Below are positions 1 to 11,560 of a stretch of 64,000 bases of DNA, piece by piece (position 1 is the stretch's first letter; each line of letters opens with the position of its first letter). A program made the translations under genes and the position numbers. Location: contig BGZK01000210.1 in the NCBI GenBank assembly GCA_005406025.1, positions 310,001 to 374,000 of the forward strand, written 5' to 3'. This DNA is from Eumeta japonica. Lineage: Eukaryota > Arthropoda > Insecta > Lepidoptera > Psychidae. Under the pieces are notes generated by a model, which did not search any database, was not told where the DNA came from, and saw only the letters and a list, made by a program, of their open reading frames with translations.

Positions 1-300
1 GCACGAAGCGAGTTCTTAAGAGGGCCCCGCAAGAGACCGCAATCACACGTCCAGCGACATTGAGTGGCACGTGACACGCGCCTTAATATCCCGTTAATTA
101 CCCGGGCAGGGCCGCCCCGACGCAGGGCGGGCGGAGGGCGATCAGCGACGAGAAATGCGGGTGCGTTCAGAAAGTTGCGAGTGTTGTGCGATAAAATAAA
201 GAGGAGCTTAATACTTTCTAAGAAAAATATTGTAAGAAATTGTCACAAGATATCCGATGGAGGTAGGTTTCGTGCATGAAGTGCCTTTCGCGTCGAGTGG
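1..300. other. GC-rich island, no gene recognised
   Basis: The window opens in GC- and CpG-rich DNA with GC runs near 107-140, unlike the AT-rich DNA that follows. A 71-codon ORF lies at 64-279 (+), but its product is an arginine-rich translation of GC-rich DNA with no domain I recognise, so I do not call a gene. The island resembles the other regulatory-type islands in this window. Confidence 0.4.
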
Positions 301-494
301 GCAAACCGTGTTAAATTTTTGACTGATTTTTGGTTCTAGTTTCAGCTATTGCTGAACACCCATTGTTGAAAACCGTTTTCTTCCTTCGTTAAGCTTCCTT
401 CCTAAATATTCTATTACATACGGTGTTATTTCGCTGAATTTTATGATTAGGTTTGCGACGTGCCAAAACATGCAGAATGCATATTAGTGATATT

Positions 495-600
495 GCTGGG
501 TTGCATGCAACCCATCGTTCATCCTCGAGTACATTATTACAATCCGAATCCTCAATGAATTGAATATCGATTCGAGAGGATTGACAGATATCAAAAACCC
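495..600 (-). repeat. Dispersed repeat family D, copy 1
   Basis: Read on the minus strand, this matches the blocks at 10,480-10,615 (+), 39,745-39,850 (-) and 40,070-40,180 (+). The shared order is GATATCTGTCAAT, then a TATTCAATT core, then a GGGTTGCATG end. This copy ends in the perfect 16-bp palindrome GGGTTGCATGCAACCC (498-513). I recognise no coding capacity and cannot name the family. Confidence 0.55.
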
Positions 601-2155
601 AAGCAAATATTAGTTATTTTTTATACTTTAACCGACAATTAATTAGTTACAATCTCTACGTAAGTTTCATGCCAGTTAAGCACATCTTCAGGAACATGCT
701 AATAGTCACATCCACTAGGGTGTCAGGAGTGTCAAAACTACAAATAGATGCGCTACCAGCTACCTCGCTCGATGCAGGTCATGCACTGAGTGGAACTTAA
801 AAGGTGACAGAAGCCCCTCCACAGCAGTCATAAACAATCACTTTCTCCCTTAATCTTACTACGAGTTCTAGGTCACCGGTGCTCTCAAAACTGCGACTAT
901 TTTAGTCTACGTTTCTTTGATAAGAATTTGATAATCTGATGATTGTCAATATATCAAGTGGGAAGCCGTCAGTCAAACAGCATTTCTCGTAGATTAAAAG
1001 AAGTAACAGATGCGTATACGATTTAACTAGAAATAATTAATTTTGATAGATCAGTGAGTTAGAATAGATATCGGTTCAATTAGGTCTCAATTGGACGTAA
1101 TTAAATTGAAGGCAATAATTTTAATTTCAAATCATTTTTACAATATAACAATTTTTTTTTTCGTAATTGTAGTTACAAAGATCATATGTTAATTTCATTC
1201 TTTTATGACTTTGCTCACGAACCTCGTATTCCGAAACATTTAAGCGTTTTTTTTTCATATTCGCCGTGATCTAACTATTCATAATAATCATTGATATTAT
1301 TTAAATGGAGATTTGCATGTCTACTCGTTGAAATAAAATTGCAGAATTATTAGATATATTTTCATGTGACTTTAATTATAAGGCGCACATAACGATCATG
1401 TTTGGTTGTAACACTATGCATATAATAAAATTGTGGAATCGATCTAGGGGATATATGATATGTAGGGAATAATATACCACAGAATATCAAAGTAAATGGT
1501 TATGATCATTATTGTTTGCGGAGAGAAACAATTAAATAATAATGATCATTAACATTATTGAATTTCTTCTCTCCTCAAACTATGGTGAAAATAAACTCTA
1601 GAACAGCCGTGATAATTCTAAAATTGTTAGTGAAATATGCATTTAGAAATTGGCGCTTGGTAGGTATATCTAATGAAAAATTAAATTTATATGACCATTG
1701 AATTTATGTTTTTTTTTAAGTTAAAATTATTGTATAGCGCAAACAACATTCCGGTACGTCAAAAAAATCTTTGTTTAATTTTTTTAACAATGTAAAGATA
1801 AACGACGTTTTTATATACAATTTTCTTTATATAGATGACCGACAGAAGGATAAGGATTAAGAGTTTAGAAGATTCTAATAGTTTTGTAGATTAAGAAAGA
1901 AAAAGATTCCTTTAAATTAATATCTTTAAAGTAGTAGCTCTATTTCCTCTTTCTACATTTCTACAAACAAATAACAGTCGTTATATTGGAATATCAATAA
2001 TATTTTTTCTACGAACAATCCTTCTATTTATAGTATTTCGGGAGTCAATTATATAAAAAAAAAGACAGTAAGATTAAAATTCTGTAGGAGATTTTACTGC
2101 CGTGAACAATAATCGGATAACGTTTTTTTTACATAATTACAACAAAACATGACAA
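601..2155. other. AT-rich stretch without a gene
   Basis: No supportable ORF, RNA gene or mobile element was seen. A local inverted repeat lies at about 1,499-1,556, where ATGATCATTATTGTTT is mirrored as AAACAAT-(TAA)-ATAATAATGATCAT around a short purine loop. A second weak pairing (GAGAGAAA with TTTCTTCTCTC) overlaps it. The rest is poly-A/T and simple AT sequence. Confidence 0.5.
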
Positions 2156-2159
2156 AGAA

Positions 2160-2520
2160 GATGACCGACCGGCCGCCACTCACGATATATCGAGATCCGA
2201 TAGAGTTGGACGTTTTAAATTGCGCTTATCGGGACCTTGATCGGAATCGAAACGGCGACCGTAAATATAAAAATGTACTTTAATCTGTGTGTAGTCGGAG
2301 AGGACATGCGTAACCGGCAGTTTGCCAATCGAGCGTGTTGATGTAGGATGTCATCTTGAAAGAATCCCGCGCTCTACGGATTCCTTTAATCTGGGCAATT
2401 GAATAGCGAGTACGCAGCTCGAGAATCAGTCAGCCAAGCTATCCGCGCCGGCCGGGACAAGCGCTGTTTATGCCGCGACCGCAGGCCTCGATACACGACA
2501 TGCCGCGTTGCCGTGTAAGC
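2160..2520. other. GC-rich island
   Basis: A block richer in GC and CpG than its surroundings, with CGGCCGGC-type palindromic words near 2,167 and 2,448. It starts and ends abruptly against AT-rich DNA. No ORF with recognisable product is present. Candidate non-coding regulatory or conserved element, by inference only. Confidence 0.35.
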
Positions 2521-3180
2521 CATTTCATAAGAAACTTAGGGCAGATCTAGATGTACCTACACGTATTAAAGGCTTCGGGCTTCGAACACAACAAATCTGT
2601 TAGAGTTGCGTTTCTCTTGTGTTTGTAAACTAATACTCTAATTAATAGACCGGATTTTGTGGATATTGCATATGTGAGATAGAATCCTCGGTATTGCTGT
2701 TTAAGTTTTTCTTTTTTGTAAATATTTCCAATTTCCATTAACAAAATATAATAAATTTCTTAATTCCATTAGGAAAATTCCATTAAGAAAAAAAATATTT
2801 TCAAAAATTTCGGGTAGTTTTTTTTCGCTTTTGGAAATAAAAGTTTTTCCATCAGATACTGACGTTTTCGGATGTCAGGAAGCTATAATTCGATGGTTTT
2901 CAACAAACACGTCCTCATATTTGTAGGTATTTTTGGACAACATATAATCTTTTAATAATTTCTAGACGACTTAACCGATTTGTATTTCTTTTTTTGTCGC
3001 AAAAAATGCATTCATCTGACGAACATAAAATAATACAGTTATTTACTCGAGTTCCAGAACTCAAAATCATATATAAGTACATATACATCAACAGTCTCCA
3101 TCACAAAAGCCACGTCACTGTCGTGGAACACGAGTGGGACAAATTAACAGTCAAACAAAACGCAAGTGTCCATTCCGTCG
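2521..3180. other. AT-rich stretch without a gene
   Basis: Short ORFs at 2,547-2,744 (-) and 2,994-3,215 (+) show no recognisable domain. The stretch at 2,790-3,000 contains phrases such as GACTTAACCGATTTG that resemble the dispersed elements at 38.8 and 44.5 kb, but the match is too short to call a copy. Confidence 0.4.
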
Positions 3181-3360
3181 AGTACTTGCCGGCTAAGGGG
3201 AAGGGTTGTTCGTAATATCGACTCGATTTTCCCGCGTGACGTCACTCGGAAAAGGGCGCACCATCAGCGATATTAACTGTCGTGCCGACCTGCCGGCCTT
3301 GATCGATCGCTTTCATTTAAGCCCGGCTTAGGAACACCGCGACGAGCGGCTTCAACACTT
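3180..3360. other. GC-rich island with a CRE palindrome
   Basis: A GC-rich block containing the exact palindrome TGACGTCA at 3,237-3,244 (the CREB/ATF consensus) and GCCGGCC words. No coding potential was recognised. Its role as a regulatory element is inferred from composition and motif only. Confidence 0.35.
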
Positions 3361-3965
3361 CATCTTGTTATACGATATTTAATAAGGGCTTTCAACCGTA
3401 GACGCATTGTAGAACTTGTGGTGAACCCAGCGGCTGTTAAATAAATTTTGGATCAAGGAAGCTTGATCCTAACAGTACACAAAGTATGTATTCAGCGGTT
3501 GTTATTAGCTTCTAGATTACAGTGTAGGGCTCGGCCTCGTGTTGTCCAAAATTATTAGTACAGAATTACAAAATCGTTGTGTTCAAATGAAACTAATCGA
3601 TTGTGGATGTACTGTATTATTTATAGTTGTGACAGGTTTAATCACTCCACTGCTAAATCATATCTTTGAACATTTATTTTGTAGAGCAAATTATTTAATT
3701 TGACTCGAGTTAAATCCCTATTTCTTTATTCATTAAATGAATATTTCCCACTAAAGAGCATATTGGAAATTTTATTATCTTAAACAAAAATTTAATTGAA
3801 AAAGTTTCCAAAAACACAGTTCAAAGGCATGGTAGATTTGAAAATTTTACCTTAGTCGGTATTTCTTATCACATTACAATGGCATCGCTACTTCTAAAGA
3901 AAATTAAATAGAAACGAAGCAATATTAAAACATATTAAAGTTTTTTAAAGCTATCCATCTTCTAG
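3361..3965. other. AT-rich stretch without a gene
   Basis: I see no ORF of interest, no RNA gene and no repeat that I can match elsewhere in the window. Confidence 0.5.
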
Positions 3966-3969
3966 TCAT

Positions 3970-4118
3970 ATGATTTTTGTGTATTCTAGTCCTACTTATA
4001 CATAAAGTACACAGAAAAACTCAAGATAAACTTTGAATTTTAATCAATAAATGTTAATTCCTCACAGGAATTGAACCCACGCCTTCAGAACAGCGTACAG
4101 AGTCACTACTAATTGCAA
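3970..4118 (-). mobile_element. tRNA-derived SINE-like repeat, minus copy
   Basis: On the minus strand this reads ATTAGTAGTGACTCTG, then a B-box-like GGGTTCAATTCC, then an AT-rich spacer and a GAGTTTTTCTGTGTACTTTATG tail region. This architecture (TAGTGAC...CTG head, GGTTCRAATCC box, 'gagtct..ctatgtatt' tail) is that of common lepidopteran tRNA-derived SINEs, from memory. It lies head to head with the plus copy at 4,184-4,330. Confidence 0.55.
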
Positions 4119-4183
4119 CAATCAGGCATATTATTATATATTATTGTATTTATTCTAAAAACACTATCAAATAAACGTTTTAC

Positions 4184-4330
4184 AATTAGTAGTGACTCTA
4201 TGTGCTGCTCTGAAGTCATGGGTTCCATCCCTACAAAAAATAATTATTTATTGATTAAAAATTAATGTTTATATTGAGTCTGTGCGTTTCTATGTATTTT
4301 GTGTATGTATCTACAAAAAAATAAGTATTT
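4184..4330 (+). mobile_element. tRNA-derived SINE-like repeat, plus copy
   Basis: The block starts ATTAGTAGTGACTC and has a B-box-like GGGTTCCATCCC near 4,220. It ends with GAGTCTGTGCG followed by a TATGTATTTTGTGTATGTAT tail. It is a diverged relative of the inverted copy at 3,970-4,118, and the two heads can pair to form a long hairpin. It is too diverged from a functional tRNA to be called one. Confidence 0.55.
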
Positions 4331-4477
4331 TATTTATTTTCATAATCATTACACTTGCATAATCATTATATATATAAATAAAATATAACGATTATGCACA
4401 TGATTTGAATTTTTTTTTAATGTAAATTAAGCTATTAACTAAAAGACGTAAAAATGTAGAAAACTTTTCAAAATAAC

Positions 4478-4563
4478 AACGGCTGACCACTGCCGTGAAC
4501 TGATTTTAATTCTAATCGGTATTGCCGCTTTCATAACGGACGCCTTTTGTATTTCTAACTTGA
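4478..4563. repeat. Dispersed repeat family E, copy 1
   Basis: This shares the phrase CCGTGAACTGATTTTAATTC with 43,290-43,372 and then continues, after a short gap, with similar sequence (CTTTCATAACGGAC versus CTTTTATAATGGAC). Only two copies are visible in the window. The function and family are unknown; it may be the 5' part of a transposon. Confidence 0.45.
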
Positions 4564-5205
4564 ATAGTCAAAGCTTCGAGCCAATGAAGAGCATTTTGTA
4601 TGGATTTTGAAAGGAAACTTCATTCTTGACCGTAAATATATCAGCACTAACGCTATCATGTTTTGCTCTTTTGCCCTAAAATATGTTTACATTATACAAA
4701 TAATCGTCAAGCTGAATCAACAAAGCATCAGGTGTAAAAATATCGCGTGCGAACGGAGCAGGTGCTATGAAGTGATGGATGATAATTCGTAACGCCGTTA
4801 TCTGCGCCGGCGACAATATTGGATGTCACACGACGCACCAGATAAACGTTCCATCGGCTCGATTCTAATACATATCGACATCGAATTGGATTCGATATAC
4901 GGTAAATAAAATATCGTATAATCATAAAAAAATTCGTCTGTTAGACGCAATATAAATCAAGATTGGGCAATAACGTGATCATAAAAAAAAGAATTTATCT
5001 ATGAAAAATCGCTGATATTTTACGAATAAGTTGACACACTTGTATTAAGTCATAGGATCATGTACCAATTTTTAATTTGCTACGAAAAAGTGAGTAAGAG
5101 AACTTGACATACTAATTAATTTAAACTACAATGAAAATTTTATTATATTATAATTTTAAAAGAAATTCGAATTTATATCAAAATTTAATTCTTTAATTTA
5201 TAAAG
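4564..5205. other. Mostly AT-rich stretch without a gene
   Basis: ORFs at 4,607-4,792 (+) and 4,728-4,925 (-) overlap on opposite strands and neither gives a recognisable product. The short stretch at about 4,790-4,900 is a little richer in CpG. Confidence 0.45.
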
Positions 5206-5400
5206 TATTACTAGCTTTTCTACCGCAGCTCCGCCCGTGTAGACATAGAAAAAAATTCCGTCATCTTGTATATCGACCGATCACGTTTTGCACTCAATTT
5301 CAATTTCAGTTCCGCTTTCGATTCTGATCCTGATTCCTTTATGGATTCTCCTCTCCGACCCGTTTTTAAATGCATGGCAAATGTATAGTAAAGCATGGTG
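5205..5400 (+). repeat. Dispersed repeat family F, copy 1
   Basis: The block starts with a head like CCGCAGCTCCGCCCGTGTAG followed by ACATAGAAA, then a run of TTTCGATTCTGATCCTGATTC-type pyrimidine-rich words. The same head and body occur at 10,125-10,690, 15,245-15,545 (-), 20,590-20,830 and 33,290-33,470 (-). The head resembles the 'GCCCGCGTGGACAT' tails common in lepidopteran genomes. The element has no coding capacity here. Confidence 0.55.
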
Positions 5401-6900
5401 AATGATGACAGCGTAATTTACTCAAGAAAAAATGCAGCTATTTATTAATTAAAAAAAAATGAAGAATCGGTTCAGTATTTCGATTTAATAGTAGAAATAT
5501 GAAAATGAAACCGGTCTCGAATGCTAGTTTTTTTCTTAAATAAATATAAATATGTATACCACTTTGTGTCAAAATTTCAAAACGACTGGTAAAGAACTTT
5601 AGAAGATTTGCGATTTTTAACAAATGCACATACTTGTAAACAAAAACTATAAAATTAATCAACAGTGACAATATTTATAATAATGCTCATATCATCAAAC
5701 ATGAGAATCAACGTTATCCTTGTGATGCGTAGGCACGTGCGTCACCAGGACAGCTTTAATGTGCCCTTTTTGTGTGCCGCATTTTATTGTGAATTTGAAC
5801 AATATTTAATTGCGTCGTATCATATCCACGCATTTATCGGCTTAAGAGCTGGGTTATCTTTTAGGTTAAGGCTGCACAGCAAAATCATAGGTATGATATG
5901 TCTTATACTAACTCACATAAGACTTCGCCCACCTCGGAGAGGCGTAAATCCGGCAACGACCCTGTGCAGGCCAAATGAATGAGGAGTACAGTATGGATAC
6001 AATACTCATTAAGGCCGTTTTAAAAATGGTGTTAAATTTTAGAATTGCAGTAATGAAATAACTCAGCTGCTTATTTTCAAATTACATATACTGGACAAGA
6101 TTATGAAAAAGTACCGAAAAAAGAATATGTCAGTTTTTGCTCCAAATATTTGTTGTTTTGCTTTCACCGAAAATTGTTAAAGTTTTCAGGTGAAAACAGA
6201 TTTGTTATCAGGAAAAAGTCGGATTATAATGTTTGATTTAGGGTCATTTATATACATTCAGCGTGTTTTACATTATTGTTACAAATTTGAGCACCATGAT
6301 GGTCGATCTGCATAAATAAGGTAGTTATGTTTGCCTGGTTTGATGGAAAGTCTTCATTTAAAATCATCAGTAAGTTTACAATTTGTAATTCATTAGTTGA
6401 ACTGAATAATTATTTTGTGAATCGGAGTGTACATATATCCTAAGAGCTTTCTGTATAACGTAAATAATTATCGTATTTACTCTGCCAGCGCCAACCGAAA
6501 TGAACATCACAAATATAAATTTATTGGTCGTAATTAAAAGACGGAATATAAATATTATAATAAAAATTGTTATAAGTCCCATTTCACTTCGAATTGTTTT
6601 ATTAAGTCCATTAATATCTTAAAAACGTGCTCAGTATTGAGATATAGCTCAATTATAAGGAAATAAGGAATGGATAGAACCCTTAATATTAGGAACATTG
6701 TTTTATAATTCTTATAAAAAGTTGAATTCCGTTATTCCTTTTTGATCCGAGATGATCTTTTCAAGTCAAGTAAATAAATCAGTTGCATAATGAAGCTCCT
6801 CCTTAAATATATGTTAAATGCACGCTAATACACTTAGCTTGATCGATAACCGTTACAGTATGTGATCGATAACTATTACGATACGTATTTAAGTAGACAT
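5401..6900. other. AT-rich stretch without a gene
   Basis: ORFs at 5,438-5,671 (-), 5,665-5,982 (+) and 6,376-6,582 (-) are AT-driven and give no recognisable product. A slightly GC-richer patch at about 5,920-5,975 (TTCGCCCACCTCGGAGAGGC) may be a transposon scrap but I could not match it. Confidence 0.4.
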
Positions 6901-6921
6901 AGTAGTAGTAGTAGTAGTAGT
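6901..6921 (+). repeat. (AGT)n microsatellite
   Basis: Seven uninterrupted AGT triplets. The serine run in the ORF at 6,862-7,215 is simply this microsatellite read in frame and is not evidence for a protein. Confidence 0.9.
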
Positions 6922-6959
6922 TCTAATTTGTATTGTAACATCTTAGTTTATGTCGCGCA

Positions 6960-7215
6960 TCGAAAACACCGAAAGCGAGCACGTACGAAAGTTCGCGTGT
7001 CCAAGCTAGTGATGTACCGGAATTACGTGACGCAACATCGATGTCCAAACCTAACTGTCCAGAGATTGCCGCCGGCGAGTCGACAATTTTACCAACGGCT
7101 CATTCCTCTTAATAGGACCAAACTGAATTATCCATTTTTTTTTCCCTCCGTCTTGGGCAACGCCGGCCGCGGTTCACACGGCCTTTGGCTCGCGTTGCGA
7201 CATTTCGAACTGTAA
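6960..7215. other. GC-rich island
   Basis: CpG-rich sequence with GCCGGC words (near 7,070 and 7,163). An ORF of 117 codons (6,862-7,215, +) spans it but begins in a microsatellite and has no recognisable domain. Treated as another non-coding island. Confidence 0.35.
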
Positions 7216-7724
7216 TGTTACAGCTCGTAATGGAGTTAAAAAGGGTTTTATTTCTATTATAATGATCTATTGTCTTTGTTAAATTTTGAAGGTCGGTATG
7301 CAAACGACGCGGGCTCGTTCTCGTTTCTGTGCATAACCGACGTTATAAATGTCTTTAGGCGAATATGGGACGATGTAGCACGTGTGTGTATATGCGTTCG
7401 CTGATACGTAAATAGTGCCGAGTTTAAATGGCAAATTTTCTATAGATATTATCATATAAATTGTTCGTATTAAAATTTTTCTGTACGTGATATGTTGGAG
7501 TTCAAAGATTTTTCACAGTTTCCAAAATAAATTATTTTACGTATTTAACGTAGCGAGTACTTGTTTTTTATTAATTTCTTAATAAAATATAGACTGGAAT
7601 TCGACTCTATGTAAAGAATTTTTGTTCATATTAAAATTTTATTTTACATATAACAAAATCTGACAAACAGTTGTTTCTGCAGGCTCCTCCTAAAACCCCC
7701 GCTATTAAATACAATATAAGGATG
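7216..7724. other. AT-rich stretch without a gene
   Basis: No supportable feature was seen. A 64-codon ORF (7,109-7,303, -) is antisense to the preceding island and has no recognisable product. Confidence 0.45.
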
Positions 7725-8545
7725 TGTTTTTAACTTCCTTGAGTTTAAAAATACAATTGTCTGTAAGTTTTTGAGATTATTGAGCTCAAAATTTTGAAAA
7801 ACGGTTGACCTTGCAGGTCATTGCTGAAACTTTTTAATGTTGTCGAATTGTTCAAAAATATACCTAGTAGTAAATTATTGAGCTTATCGAGCTACAAATA
7901 TCAATATTAAGACTTTGACAGCTCTCCGAGCTCATAAATATCGTTTTAATACGTTATGAGCTCTACAAGTTCAAAAATAGATTTATTTTAAAAAACGCAA
8001 TTTTTTTATTTTCGAATACGATTTCTTTCAAATTGTTTAATTTTGATTTGTTTTGCGGCATTTGAAACAGTTTTTAAAACAGAAAAAGTTGATTGAGTAC
8101 CAAACATCAATAAAACATCAATTGTGAAATTTATCTGGAGAGTAATTTAAAAATATCCCAAAAAATCTCTTTTGGAAAAATTTTCCGCAACGTTATTTTT
8201 TGAACAAAGCAAGTGACTTTTATGCTATTTGTAACAAAGTTTGGTGCTGATTAGAGTTTTGTATTTATTAATCGGTATTATAGTCTAAAATTTATTTTAT
8301 AAATATTCTTCTGGAAATTTTATTCTTTAATTTTTTTTTAAATCTAGGTATCTGGCCGAATCCATTCTAAGTTATTAGAAAGTCAAAGTTGAGTGGACTA
8401 ATTTTGAATGCCGGAAAATAATCGAAATAAATTCCTAGGATCTCAATATTTGATGCAAACTCGATCTTCGTAAATCGGACTGAAAATAGATAATAATCTT
8501 ATCATTTTTGAAAAAATTTTAAATTTTGATAACATGAATTTTAAA
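7725..8545. repeat. Putative dispersed repeat with 'GAGCTC' subrepeats
   Basis: The segment begins TTTTTAACTTCCTTGAG and contains repeated GAGCT(C)-AAA or TAC words about every 50-60 bp to about 7,990 (TTGAGCTC, TCGAGCTAC, CCGAGCTC, ATGAGCTC). An AT-rich body with GAAACAGTTTTT and TCTGGCCGAATCC words follows. I remember similar sequence as a widespread lepidopteran repeat, but only one copy is visible here and the borders are approximate. It has no ORF. Confidence 0.4.
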
Positions 8546-9055
8546 AAACGTTAAGGGTGTGGCTCATTATTTACTGCAATAAGAAATAATGTAAAATTCT
8601 ATGAGTCTAGAAGATTGTGAACACTGTTTTCTTTCTATTGATGTAGCATGTAAAATTAAATAAGTTTATCTAACTGTATGTGTTTAGGATTATAAATTGA
8701 CGTTGTCATAGTACTTTCATGACTTTATAGTAAAATAATTTGTTAAATATCAATTATTTCAACTGACATTGAGGAATACTTAATAATCGTCTGTGGTAAC
8801 ATAAGAACATTAATAAAATATATCAAATAATTTTATTCTTCAGATATTACATTGAAACAATAAAAGGTCAAAATATCATATAAATACTTGAAGCTTACAC
8901 AGTATTAACATTAATAACGTAATAGACCTATCGTTTATTCCATTCAACTGACGTACTATAAAAAATAATAATAAAGAATCGATTAGCTTTAATATCCTGG
9001 AAGAGCTTTAGTTAACAAAATATTAAATTGTGAACGACAAAAACGAAACTATTTC
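8546..9055. other. AT-rich stretch without a gene
   Basis: Nothing recognisable was found on either strand. Confidence 0.5.
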
Positions 9056-9059
9056 GGTC

Positions 9060-9370
9060 TTAAATGCCAACTGCCGACTCTTTAAAATAAACGCCAAATC
9101 TACATCTTTCCAACTCTGCAGACGCCATCTCACGGCGCGCCGAGGCCGAGGTGTCAAACGAATTGACTGATGAATTGAAACAATGACGTCACAATTAGAC
9201 GAATGGGATTTTTTACGAAAAAAAAAAAATCATGCATACACCGTCCGTGATCGAGTGACTGACAACGACAGCGGTACGACTGCGCCTGCGCCGATGCTAT
9301 CGCGCTCAGACTGATGGACTCCTAGCTGGCCTTTGACCGAGCGCCCGCGTCGTGTCGCCTTCAAGACTGC
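9060..9370. other. GC-rich island with a CRE palindrome
   Basis: An island containing the palindrome GGCGCGCC (9,134-9,141), TGACGTCA at 9,184-9,191, and a CpG-rich run to about 9,360. No coding potential was recognised. Regulatory function is inferred. Confidence 0.35.
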
Positions 9371-10124
9371 GTGAATTGTTGGGGTGGTCAGTTTTGAAAT
9401 GCTCACTTACTTCCTCCGAATTTACTAGAATTAAATGAAAATGCACCCTAGCAATAAGCTTCGACAATAAGTTGAAGATATTTGGCAAAGTTTAGCTACA
9501 TCGGTAGGCCTCAGAGACTCAATTGAAAGCCAATATGTAGAATTTATTGATGACAGAAGATAATAACAAAATGATATAATTTCAAAATTCTCAATCGTAT
9601 GTTAATAAATGAGGAATAAAAGGCTATTGCGATAATGAAAGCCTTACCAAAAATATTTTGAAAACTAAATGCCTGTTTTACAAACTGATGGTTCCGGAAT
9701 TAGTATGTCCACGTCTGAGCGGGAAACCTGGCCTTTAGTTTTTCCATACCATCTGAGTATTCTTATTGTTAGTTATAATTCGCTTTGGGCACTGAGATAT
9801 TGTGAGTGCATCAGCAAATGGGATAAATTGCTATACAACTTATACATTACCGTATATACATTATGCGACATTGACGAAACTTGATTTAACCTATGTAAAG
9901 ACTATGGCTTAGTCCGAGTATTATTATCTATTTTTATATAGAGGATAGTTTGCCATTATTTGATTTTTATAACTAATTGCAATGTCATTGAAATTTGGGA
10001 CGAATTTTTATGGTACTAATATGGATCAGTAGGATTAGTCTGAAGCAGTAGAAAAGAATTTCTCTATGGACTATCTTTCTTGTACCAACGTAATAAACGA
10101 AAGGTACAATTTTATAGAAATACT
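9371..10124. other. AT-rich stretch without a gene
   Basis: ORFs at 9,306-9,488 (-) and 9,669-9,884 (+) have no recognisable domain. No repeat or RNA gene was identified. Confidence 0.45.
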
Positions 10125-10690
10125 AGTTTCCGCCCGCGGCTCCATCCGCGTGGACATAGAATGAATTCTTTCGCTTTATATATCGATCGATTACGAACCT
10201 GTTCTTCATGCAAATTCGTTTCAATTTTGGTTCCGATCGCGAACCTGTCTTTGATTCCAGACCCGCTTTCGATTTACGAAGATTCCGCTTCTGTTTTTGC
10301 TCTTGATCCCGGTACTGCTCTCAAGTCTGCATGCATCTCGGTACTGCTTGTCATTCCCAGTCCGGCCACGCTTTTGGTTTTAGTTGAGTTCCACATTCGA
10401 CTTCGATCTCGAACATGTTCTTAATATCGATATCTATCAGTCTCGATTCTTGTAAGATAATTATAAAATTAAATAACACTTGCTTAGATATCTGTCAATA
10501 CTCTGAAATTTATATTCAATTGTTTGGATACAGATTCGTAGTGGAGAGGCAGATTGGAGGGTCAGCGGTGGGTTGCATGCTGCATGTTAATGCATGTTGC
10601 AAGCAAGAGTCTCGATTCTGCTCTTCGTCCCGTTTGCGATTTTGATTCCATTGCCGGCCACAAATTCGATTAAGACGAATCTGGGGGAAA
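10125..10690 (+). repeat. Dispersed repeat family F, copy 2, interrupted by family D
   Basis: The family head CCGCCCGCGGCTCCATCCGC plus GTGGACATAGAAT is followed by TCGATCGATTACGAACC and many GATTCC/GATCYCG words up to about 10,450. It resumes at 10,608 as CTCGATTCTGCTCTTCGTCC and ends near 10,690. The interruption (10,451-10,607) is a family D element, flanked on both sides by AGTCTCGATTCT (10,439-10,450 and 10,608-10,619), which looks like a target-site duplication. The 114-codon ORF at 10,080-10,424 is a reading of this repeat, not a gene. Confidence 0.55.
10451..10607 (+). repeat. Dispersed repeat family D, copy 2 (nested in family F)
   Basis: The block includes GATATCTGTCAAT, TATTCAATTGTTTGGATAC and GGGTTGCATGCTGCATGTTA, ending GTTGCAAGCAAG. 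The same order is seen on the minus strand at 39,745-39,850 and 495-600. It is flanked by a 12-bp direct repeat. One caution is that the copy at 39.75 kb also continues into AGAGTCT, so part of the apparent duplication could belong to the element. Confidence 0.5.
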
Positions 10691-11400
10691 TTCTAGTATT
10701 ATTAGATATTAGGCCGTATTATTCGGAGATGATATATTTCTATGATTGAAATAATTTTTACAGGTTGTATTAACGCAAACATGAAAATGAAGCCAAAGTG
10801 AAATATTAATAGTCTATTTTACACAATGAGGTTCATATTAATGAAGAAATGCGCTAAGTAGTTCGATTGAATAATACAAACACAAACATATTCTATATAA
10901 ATGAATACACTCCTATGTTATTATTTATTGACAAAATGACTATTTTTACACTCATATCATAATTATGATATGATATGAGTGTAATTTTAAACATGAATAA
11001 TTATATGCTTTTTTGCCATATAATTATTATTGTTCAGTTCATTTTGAGTAGTTTTCTTATAAATGCTAAAACTATTGATCCTCTTCGTGAAAACTAAGCA
11101 TCGCATTTATTACAGTCGTTTATGAAGAATTGTACATAAATTAGGTACATGCACAGCGCAATCATTAGTGTATAATGACGAACCTTTATTTGTAAATGTC
11201 TTACGTGTAATGCATTTTGGTTCCATTAATGAAACGTAACAATAGAAGAAATAAGTTATTAAAGTGTAAAAATAATAAGCATTTCAGTCGACACTCAAAA
11301 TGACTGAAAAGCGGTGAATATCGAATAGCGTTATTACAGCCCTTAATGAAATGTTCTAAATTTAGATCTCGAATGGATCATCGATCAATAGATATTTAAC
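10691..11400. other. AT-rich stretch with a short palindrome
   Basis: No gene was recognised. At 10,948-10,982 ACACTCATATCAT pairs exactly with ATGATATGAGTGT across a 9-base AT loop, and the pairing continues weakly into the TTTT/AAAA flanks. This could be a small foldback remnant. Confidence 0.5.
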
Positions 11401-11560
11401 GAATAAGCATTCGGATTACGAAATCGTAATCGTGCTGCGAAGATCGAGCGGGGAGACGACGCATGCGCCGCGGGCGATCCCGCCGAATGTTATAATGTAT
11501 GTCAAGAGCGTAACGCTCGCAAAGGAATTGTCACGGTGACTCCGCTGTTGGCATCTCAAT
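11400..11560. other. GC-rich island
   Basis: CpG-rich block with AGATCGAGCGGGGAGACGAC and GCATGCGCCGCGGGCGATCC words, preceded at about 11,340 by CCCTTAATGAAAT, a homeodomain-like TTAATGA core. The overlapping ORFs at 11,416-11,661 (-) and 11,570-11,755 (+) have no recognisable product. Confidence 0.35.

Noticed and set aside
5920..5975. GC-richer patch resembling transposon sequence
   Set aside because: No second copy in the window and no protein motif. Too short to call.
6862..7215. 117-codon ORF with a serine run
   Set aside because: The serine run is an (AGT)n microsatellite and the rest is GC-rich island sequence with no domain.
10080..10424. 114-codon ORF (+)
   Set aside because: It coincides with the body of dispersed repeat family F.
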